NCBI RefSeq assembly: GCF_000504285.1
Contig: NZ_KI632511.1
Span: forward strand, 6,058,154-6,122,153
DNA length: 64,000 nucleotides
Origin: Actinospica robiniae DSM 44927
GTDB lineage: Bacteria > Actinomycetota > Actinomycetes > Streptomycetales > Catenulisporaceae
Direction of reading: 5' to 3'
The notes under the pieces are model-generated. The model saw only the letters and a program-made list of their open reading frames with translations. It was not told where the DNA came from and did not search any database. The position numbers and the translations under genes are program-made. Every line of letters begins with the position of its first letter. Positions within the stretch are counted from its first letter, which is position 1. Shown here piece by piece: positions 58,209 through 64,000 of the stretch.

Positions 58209-60625
58209 CCCTGCACCTCGGACGACATGCCGCCCGGTGTCGCCGAACCTGTGTCCTGAGTGGCGGCGGCGCGTACGCGCGCCTGGTCGGCTCGGCCAGG
58301 GATCGAGGGGCCGAGCGGGCGGGTGACGAGGGTACAGGCGGGCTGTTCGGACGCGTCGACTGCCAGCCGGGTCGCGGCTTGGAAGGCGCCGAGGTGCGCG
58401 AGATCGTGTTCAGTCAGGTGCGGCGACGTGTGCCGGGCCAGTCGGGCCGCGTCTTCGGGCGAGGCGTTGAAGTAGATCTTGTTGCGGGCGTTCGCGCTGA
58501 TCGCCTCGCGCATTCCGGCCGGCAGTTGAGCGAGGTCTTGGTGGGCGAGGGTGAGCGAGAGCCGGTAGCCGCGTGCTTCGGCGAGCATGTCCTCGACGCC
58601 GATCGGGAGGGTGAGGAAGTTGTGCGCCTCGTCGATCACCATCGACGCGTCCTTGCGCTGCGCGCCGAGGCTGCCGGCGCGGGCCGCGGCGGCCTGCCAC
58701 GTCTTCGCTACAAGGAACGAGCCGAGCAACCGGGCGCCGTCCTCGCCCAGCACCCCTTTCGGTAGGCGGGCGAGGAGGATCCCGCCGTCGAGGATCGATC
58801 CGAGATCGAGGTCGGTCGGCCCGGAGCCGACGACACGGGCCGGGTAGTCGCGCAGCAGGAAGCTGCGGAGCTTGTTGAGCAACGGCGCCGTGATGCTTGC
58901 ACGGGCAGGATCCGAGAGCTGGCCGTACCAAGTCCAGAACCCGTGCAGCACGCCATATTCGCTGGGTAACTGCTTGACGTAGCGTCGGCGCAGAGGGGCG
59001 ACCGAGAGCAGGTCCGGCACGGCCGCGAGCGTGGGTGTCGGCAGATCGTGCCCGTGCGCGCTCGCGTGGATCAGCGTCAGGCACGCGGCCCGTAGGAGGT
59101 CGTCGGTGCGGGGTCCCCAGTAGCTGGCGTAGAGCTTGGAGAAGATGCCCACGAGGTGGTCGACGGCGAGGTCTGGTTCGGCGCCGTCGAGCATGTTCAC
59201 CCGCGGTGGGCGCAGCCTTGAATCGGTGGGATCGAACAGCACGATCGGCCGGTAGAGGGCGGATTGCGGAAGCCGATCGAGTAGGTCCGTGATGAGATCG
59301 CCCTTCGGGTCGATCACCACCGTGCCGCGCCCGGCCGCCGCGTCCTGGAGGATCATCTGCGCGAGCAGCGTGGACTTGCCGGACCCGGTCTTGCCCATGA
59401 CGTGCAGGTGCGCCCGCGCGTCTGCGATGCCGAGCGCGATGGGCCGGGCTGGTCCCGCGTCGGCGTCGCCGAGGATCTTCGCAGGAGTAGATCCTGAGCC
59501 GCTGCCGGTGAGGATCCTGGTTGCGGGCGGTACCGGGCGTGCTCCGGCACGGGTGAGGCCCGGAGTGTTCGCGTCCCACGGCAAGTGCGCAAGCGCGGCG
59601 AGCTCGGGGATGGAGCAGAGCTGTCCGCGGATCATCTGCCGCGCGGCGATAATGCGCGCCGGGTCGCGCAGACGCCTGCGACGCAGATGGTTGCGGTCGG
59701 CAAAGACGCCGGACGCCGAGGCGATCGCATGGCAGATCCCGCGTGCCGCCGCGGCCGCAACCGGATCGGTATCGCGGTGCATGCGCCGTCGACCGTGTGC
59801 CGCGGTCTCTGTCTTCGCTGGGCAGGCGGCCGCGTAGCGGATCTCCACCTCGTAGAGCGAGCCGGCGAGCTTGCCCGCAGCCGCGCGCGCGTCGGCGTGT
59901 AGCCGGGAGTCCATGAAGTCGCCCGGGCGCCGGTATACATCGAAGACCAGGCCTGGACCGGTGGTTGCGCGCTTTCCTTCGAGTGTCCGCAGACGACGTC
60001 GCGTCCGTGCGCACCTGCTCGCGCTCGCGGGTCTGGCGAGGATTTGCAGGCACGCGCCTTGACTGGTGTTGAGGGCGGTGCCTGCGCCGATGAGCGGCCG
60101 CAGCGGATCGGCCTCGTGTTTGACCGCGAGGGGAAGAGCCTCACCTCGTGCGAGAACGAGTCTGCCGCCGGAGACGGCGCCGCGCGGTCCGGCTGGAAGA
60201 AGTGGGGATACAGGTAGATCGAGCCCGGTCGCGCGGGCTCCGGGCCACGCGGCCTCGACTGCGCGCTCGACGAAGTCCGGCGGGACGGTGCCCGGGACCC
60301 ACATGCGCACGGCCAGATCGCGCCCGGTGAACGCGTACTCGAAGCTGACATGTGGCTGGCCGCTGATGAGCCGCCGCCATCGTGGCCGGTGAAGACCGAG
60401 CAGGTTCCCCCAGAGCGTCGTCGCCCCTGCGGGTCCGGACTCCGGCGGGCAGGCGATCTCCAGTACCCGTGCGCCCTCGGCGAACGCGCGTTGCCTGCGG
60501 CGCCGCAGCTTCCTGGCACCGATCGCGCCGTACGCGGCGGCGAGACCCAGGAGGCTGATCAGCTGCGGCCAGTTCCACTCGGCGAACAAGAACGCGGACG
60601 CCAGGAACGGAGGAAGGTATCCCAT
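58205..60625 (-). CDS. VirD4/TraG-like conjugative coupling ATPase
   Basis: An 806-residue membrane ATPase. An N-terminal hydrophobic segment (LISLLGLAAAYGAIGA) is followed by a long helical and beta part. Walker A is HVMGKTGSGKSTLLAQMI at about 410 and is followed by GTVVIDPKGDLITDLLDRL. Walker B is DASMVIDEAHNFLTLP. The SLTLAHQDLAQLPAGMREAI segment matches the arginine-side motif of TraG/VirD4 proteins, as does ISANARNKIYF. It should connect the DNA substrate to the transfer channel. The gene follows the VirB4-like gene with a gap of about 40 bases. Confidence 0.88.
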   Translation of the reverse strand: MGYLPPFLASAFLFAEWNWPQLISLLGLAAAYGAIGARKLRRRRQRAFAEGARVLEIACPPESGPAGATTLWGNLLGLHRPRWRRLISGQPHVSFEYAFTGRDLAVRMWVPGTVPPDFVERAVEAAWPGARATGLDLPVSPLLPAGPRGAVSGGRLVLARGEALPLAVKHEADPLRPLIGAGTALNTSQGACLQILARPASASRCARTRRRLRTLEGKRATTGPGLVFDVYRRPGDFMDSRLHADARAAAGKLAGSLYEVEIRYAAACPAKTETAAHGRRRMHRDTDPVAAAAARGICHAIASASGVFADRNHLRRRRLRDPARIIAARQMIRGQLCSIPELAALAHLPWDANTPGLTRAGARPVPPATRILTGSGSGSTPAKILGDADAGPARPIALGIADARAHLHVMGKTGSGKSTLLAQMILQDAAAGRGTVVIDPKGDLITDLLDRLPQSALYRPIVLFDPTDSRLRPPRVNMLDGAEPDLAVDHLVGIFSKLYASYWGPRTDDLLRAACLTLIHASAHGHDLPTPTLAAVPDLLSVAPLRRRYVKQLPSEYGVLHGFWTWYGQLSDPARASITAPLLNKLRSFLLRDYPARVVGSGPTDLDLGSILDGGILLARLPKGVLGEDGARLLGSFLVAKTWQAAAARAGSLGAQRKDASMVIDEAHNFLTLPIGVEDMLAEARGYRLSLTLAHQDLAQLPAGMREAISANARNKIYFNASPEDAARLARHTSPHLTEHDLAHLGAFQAATRLAVDASEQPACTLVTRPLGPSIPGRADQARVRAAATQDTGSATPGGMSSEVQG

Positions 60626-60666
60626 GTGCTCTGCCTTTTCGTGACGATGGGTGGGGCTGGCCTGGG

Positions 60667-62421
60667 CTATAGGCCGGTGTGGAGAAGGGGCGCCTCGGCC
60701 GGGGTGGCGATCGCAGTGATGGCGGTACGCGACGCTCCCGTGCGCACGAGGGCGTAGCCGCGTGGCGCTGCCTGGAGGAAGTCGCGCTCACCGGCCGAGC
60801 ACCGGAACGCCTCCGTCACGGCGCCCAGCGCCTGCGGAGCCTGGCGTAGCAGGATCTGCGTGGCCGCATTGCAGGCCACAGCCGTTCCGAGTTCGGTCCG
60901 CAGCAGGTCGCTGGCGTCCTGGGTGACCAGCGAGAGACCGAGCCGGTGTTTACGGGCGGACTTCGCGATCCGGTAGACGAACTGGGCCGCGGCAGGATCT
61001 TGCAGCAGCTGCCAGGCCTCATCGATCAGCAGCATCCTGCGTGAGTCCGCAGTCTGCGCTGTGCGCCAGATCGTGGAGAGCACGAGCAGCATCGCCGGGG
61101 TGCGCATGACTTCCGGCAGGTGCTCGAGCGTATAGACGGTCAGCGGCTGCGGACGATGCCGAGGCGGCTGCGCGTTTCCGTCGGCGGCCCTGACGAACAG
61201 CGAGCTGAACGATCCGTGCGTATACGGCTGGAGGAGATCGGCGAGTTCAGCGGAGGACGGGTCGAGTGCTTCGCGTGCTTCGGCGGCGACGTCGCCAAGG
61301 TCGGGTGCTGCGCGGCTCCACGTGGCGACGTCCGGGGTGATGCCGGCCTGCCGGTATGCGCCGAGCGCCGCCCGGTCGAGTTGGGGACGAAGCCGTTCGG
61401 CTCGTTCGGCGCCGAGGAGTACGGCGGCCAACGCATGCAGGTCGAGGACCCGCGCCGCGAGCTCGCAGGGTCCGGCGGACTGCGGCGTCGGCAAGTCGAG
61501 GATGTTGAGACGCGCCCCGGGGAGACCCAGCTGTACGACTTGGCCGCCGACAGCCTCCGCGATCAGGGCGTACTCGCCTTCCGGGTCGATGACGCTGCAC
61601 ACCGTGCCGTTGCACAGTTCCCGGAGCAGGTCCGTTTTGGCGAGGAATGACTTTCCGGCGCCTGATGATCCGAGGATCAGGCTGTTGTGGTTGGTCTCCC
61701 TCCAGCGGTCGCGGAAGACGGGCGTGCCGGTGGCGGCGGACATGCCGGCGAGGACTGCGGTCGGCGATGCCGCGGCATTCGTGTCCTGCGGGGGATCGGG
61801 GCTAAGGAGCGGCGCGCACGCCGTGAGCGCGGAAGCGTCGAGAATGCGGATCTGCTTGATCCGGTCGTCCGCGCCGGGCATCGTCGACTGCAGGGCGTGG
61901 AGCATGCGGAATGTCGGGATCTGTGTTGTGGCGAGGAACGAGGCGAGTAGCGCCGTGACGTCCGCCAGAAGCGCGTCGAGTTCGTCGCGGGTACCGGCGT
62001 AGGCCGTGACGTACAGGGCGGCGGTGAACAGCTTCGTTTCGGCGCGGGCGAGGCTGTGGGCCAGTTGCGCGGCCGTGTCGGCCGCCGACTCGAGGGCCGG
62101 GTCCACGAGCCTGCCGCGTCCCGCGGACTCGCGCCGTCCGGCCTCCAGGCGGGTGCGGCGGCGGCGCAGCTTCTCGGCCGCGATGCGAGCGGGGACGGGA
62201 TCGGCGTGCAGGGCGACGTCCAGCTGTGCCGGGTACCCGGTCAGGGCATCGATCCATCCCGGAAGTACCTCCGCGGGGTAGCCGGTGACCATGAGGGTCG
62301 CCGCGTGTGAGCCATCGATGACCAGGGCGCGCGGGAACACTTCCACACCGGCCGGACCGACGCCGGTCGGAATCCGGCCCCAGAGATCGTCCTGTCGTGA
62401 CGCCCTCCGACGGGTCAGCAT
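60667..62421 (-). CDS. VirB4-like type IV secretion ATPase
   Basis: A 584-residue ATPase. The start at 62421 overlaps the PrgI-like stop (ATGCTGA). Walker A is LILGSSGAGKSFLAKTDLL near 250 and is followed by SVIDPEGEYALIAEAVGG. Walker B is RRMLLIDEAWQLLQDP. The C-terminus has GLSLVTQDASDLLRTELGTA and NAATQILLRQAPQAL, typical of VirB4/TraC-type energisers. It lacks a long N-terminal VirB4 domain beyond about 200 residues, consistent with the actinobacterial version. Confidence 0.88.
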   Translation of the reverse strand: MLTRRRASRQDDLWGRIPTGVGPAGVEVFPRALVIDGSHAATLMVTGYPAEVLPGWIDALTGYPAQLDVALHADPVPARIAAEKLRRRRTRLEAGRRESAGRGRLVDPALESAADTAAQLAHSLARAETKLFTAALYVTAYAGTRDELDALLADVTALLASFLATTQIPTFRMLHALQSTMPGADDRIKQIRILDASALTACAPLLSPDPPQDTNAAASPTAVLAGMSAATGTPVFRDRWRETNHNSLILGSSGAGKSFLAKTDLLRELCNGTVCSVIDPEGEYALIAEAVGGQVVQLGLPGARLNILDLPTPQSAGPCELAARVLDLHALAAVLLGAERAERLRPQLDRAALGAYRQAGITPDVATWSRAAPDLGDVAAEAREALDPSSAELADLLQPYTHGSFSSLFVRAADGNAQPPRHRPQPLTVYTLEHLPEVMRTPAMLLVLSTIWRTAQTADSRRMLLIDEAWQLLQDPAAAQFVYRIAKSARKHRLGLSLVTQDASDLLRTELGTAVACNAATQILLRQAPQALGAVTEAFRCSAGERDFLQAAPRGYALVRTGASRTAITAIATPAEAPLLHTGL

Positions 62422-63371
62422 TCCGTCACCGTCTCGGCTTTGACGGGTCCGAGGACGATCCGTGCCGGGGCTGCCAGACGAGTCGGTGCGACGATCCGGG
62501 CGGGATCGCAAGCTGCGGTGATCGCCGCGGTCGCCTCTTCGTCGTCGAGGACGCGGGCGGCGAGACCGCAGGCGTCGAGCAACACGGCGGTCGTCTCCGC
62601 CCGGTGCACGGCGGTCGCCTGGGCGTCTGTACCGGATTCGCTGACCGCGATGAGGAACCGGCGGCGCCAGTTCAGCCGATCGTCAGCGAGCTGGCGAAAT
62701 TGGTCGGCCTGGGCAGTGGCGAACGTGGCGAGTTGCGGCGAGCCCAGGGTTGCCGCTCTCGCTGCGGCGCGTTCGGCGAACGCATCAAGGCTGACGCGCT
62801 CCGCGAGCGCGTAGAGAGCGAAGGGGCCAGTCTGGGCGGCGAGTACCTGGCCGATCGCGGCGAGCTTGGCTCGCGCCTCGTGCGAATCGGTCAAGTGCAG
62901 GCACACCGGCTCGGTCTCGATGAGAACCGCGCTCTGGCCGTGGCCGTGGGCGAGTTCGACGACGCCGGCGCCTCCTTCGGTGCTGTGGATGCCCTTGTAG
63001 ATAGCCGCGAGGCGGCTGACGCCGGGCGGCAATGCCGCTCCGGGCGATGCTGCAGCTCGTCGGCGCGGTGATCGTACGTGGGAGAACGCTGCCGCAGCCA
63101 GGCGGTCGGCTGGGACTCCTCCAGGCCGCGCAAGCGCCAGGACCAGGGCGACGACGACCGGCGGCGCCGCGGCGAGAACCACCGCGAGGAGGGACGGTCG
63201 CGTAAAGCCGGCCAGGGCCTGCACTACAGCCCAGGCAGCGGCCAGTCCGATGCCGATGATCGCGCATTGCCGGGCGGTGAAGGGACCGAGGATCTTGTCG
63301 TCGATCTTCAGGTCCGCGGGCACCGGCACCGGAGGCAAGGGCGCTGCGGACTCGGCAGGCAGGGCGCTCAC
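62415..63371 (-). CDS. PrgI/SCO6880-like transfer-channel membrane protein
   Basis: A 318-residue protein starting at the GTG at 63371. Short N-terminus (VPADLKIDDKILGPFTARQC), then two adjacent membrane helices (IIGIGLAAAWAVVQALAGF; LLAVVLAAAPPVVVALVLAL), then a soluble part with VSRLAAIYKGIHSTEGGAG and FALYALAERVSLDAFAERA. The pair of helices followed by a VirB4-linked domain is the PrgI/VirB3-like arrangement seen upstream of actinobacterial VirB4 genes. It overlaps the neighbouring genes on both sides. Confidence 0.8.
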   Translation of the reverse strand: MSALPAESAAPLPPVPVPADLKIDDKILGPFTARQCAIIGIGLAAAWAVVQALAGFTRPSLLAVVLAAAPPVVVALVLALARPGGVPADRLAAAAFSHVRSPRRRAAASPGAALPPGVSRLAAIYKGIHSTEGGAGVVELAHGHGQSAVLIETEPVCLHLTDSHEARAKLAAIGQVLAAQTGPFALYALAERVSLDAFAERAAARAATLGSPQLATFATAQADQFRQLADDRLNWRRRFLIAVSESGTDAQATAVHRAETTAVLLDACGLAARVLDDEEATAAITAACDPARIVAPTRLAAPARIVLGPVKAETVTEC

Positions 63372-64000
63372 TGAGCACCTTCTTCCGGAAACACAGGAGG
63401 GATGAAGAGCACGGAATGGTTCTGGCGCGGCGCGCGCTTGGGTGGGGCGGGTTGGAGCGCTCGTACGGCGCGACGGCTGACAATCTCGAGTTGACGGTGC
63501 TGCTCCGGGCGAGGCGGTCTCGCGAGCGGCCGTTCGCCCATCGCGGGCGGGGGCAGATTCGGGGTGCGACGGTCCCGTGGCACGGTGAACAGCGGAACTG
63601 CGCGACCCTTCGGCATCCGGCCAGGGGCGTGCTCGGGCGGCAGGAACGGCATCGGCAAGCGGCTCTGCTCCCAGCCCGGGCCCGATTGCGGCGCTGGTGG
63701 AGCTGATGAGGCCGTTGTTGCAGGGTGAGATGGCCCCCACCACGGCTGCGGCACGCTGTGGCCTCTCGGTGTGGGCCACAGCGCCATCTGGCCCGAAGGA
63801 TGCGACCCGCGTGACGCGCCGTAGCCGCGCCCGCCAAGCGTCGGTAACGCAGCACCTTGCCGCTTCGGTGAGTTGGCGCTGGAGCCGGGCCGCGGTGTGC
63901 GCGCGGCTGACTGAGCATGGCGCCGCTGAGCGGATGCGCCGCCGGGCGTGCGGGGACCGCGCGGCCGATAGGGGGCCGTTCCGAACTTGCCTGCTTGTCC
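63368..64000 (-). CDS. Disordered Pro/Gly/Arg-rich protein of the transfer operon, cut by right edge
   Basis: A minus-strand frame open from the right window edge to the stop at 63368, over 200 codons. Its stop overlaps the PrgI-like start (GTGA), so it is the upstream gene of the transfer operon. The first visible part (GKFGTAPYRPRGPRTPGGAS) and the rest are rich in Pro, Gly, Ala and Arg, with no domain. An internal ATG at 63787 would give 139 residues, but the frame continues upstream without a stop. The true start is outside the window. It may be a structural or scaffold component; I cannot name it. Confidence 0.55.
   Translation of the reverse strand, partial: GQAGKFGTAPYRPRGPRTPGGASAQRRHAQSAARTPRPGSSANSPKRQGAALPTLGGRGYGASRGSHPSGQMALWPTPRGHSVPQPWWGPSHPATTASSAPPAPQSGPGWEQSRLPMPFLPPEHAPGRMPKGRAVPLFTVPRDRRTPNLPPPAMGERPLARPPRPEQHRQLEIVSRRAVRALQPAPPKRAPRQNHSVLFIPPVFPEEGAQ

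Noticed and set aside
1..64000. CRISPR arrays, rRNA and tRNA genes
   Set aside because: I saw no regularly spaced repeats and no cloverleaf or rRNA segments on reading; a covariance search would be needed to exclude a tRNA fragment at an element end.

Overview
The window is high-GC DNA (strong G/C preference at third codon positions, many GTG starts, many GTGA/ATGA stop-start overlaps). Its gene families point to a filamentous actinomycete of the Streptomyces/Catenulispora/Actinospica kind: a BREX type 2 (Pgl) operon, a SigE-type ECF sigma factor, a Tad pilus locus without a secretin, an actinobacterial cyclophane RiPP cluster and an actinobacterial type IV transfer module. I cannot name the genus. 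The whole window reads as accessory DNA, possibly a chromosome arm, a large plasmid or an integrative element.

Layout. 1-11.6 kb is a mobile-element scrapyard: the edge of an ISL3 transposase, a complete Tn554-like recombinase trio (tnpA-tnpB-tnpC), a small hypothetical gene, a MerR regulator with an odd leader, a YefM-YoeB toxin-antitoxin pair, a decayed IS256 transposase fused to the 3' part of a beta-lactamase-like gene, an ECF sigma factor with its membrane partner, and the 3' remnant of an AAA/DUF234 ATPase. 11.7-36.6 kb is a defence island. A minus-strand set (DUF262 protein, CBS-HEPN fusion, small GNNTG-motif protein, NB-ARC/TPR STAND protein) runs away from a complete plus-strand BREX-2 operon (pglW, pglX, pglY, pglZ, brxD, brxHI). 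The two units share a promoter region that carries an 8-bp inverted repeat.

36.6-46.0 kb is a minus-strand Tad pilus operon: two exported proteins, a CpaB-like protein, TadA, TadB, TadC, a Flp-like pilin, three TadE/TadG-like pseudopilins and an unusual LysM-BTAD membrane regulator. Its likely prepilin peptidase lies at 51.4 kb. Between the two, at 46.3-51.3 kb, sits a RiPP cluster: an XRE regulator and a flavoprotein on the minus strand, and on the plus strand a radical SAM maturase (AmcB-like), a 59-residue precursor with four aromatic-Asp-Asn motifs (AmcA-like), a pentapeptide-repeat protein and a protein with a possible 2OG-Fe(II) oxygenase facial triad.

51.9-64.0 kb holds a HATPase regulator, winged-helix and hypothetical proteins of plasmid/ICE type, and a transfer module: lytic-transglycosylase-like protein, replication-relaxation protein, VirD4/TraG-like coupling ATPase, VirB4-like ATPase, PrgI-like membrane protein and a disordered protein cut by the right edge.

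The most interesting parts are the cyclophane RiPP operon with its possible immunity and tailoring genes, the DUF262/CBS-HEPN/STAND group opposite BREX-2, and the LysM-BTAD fusion in the Tad operon.
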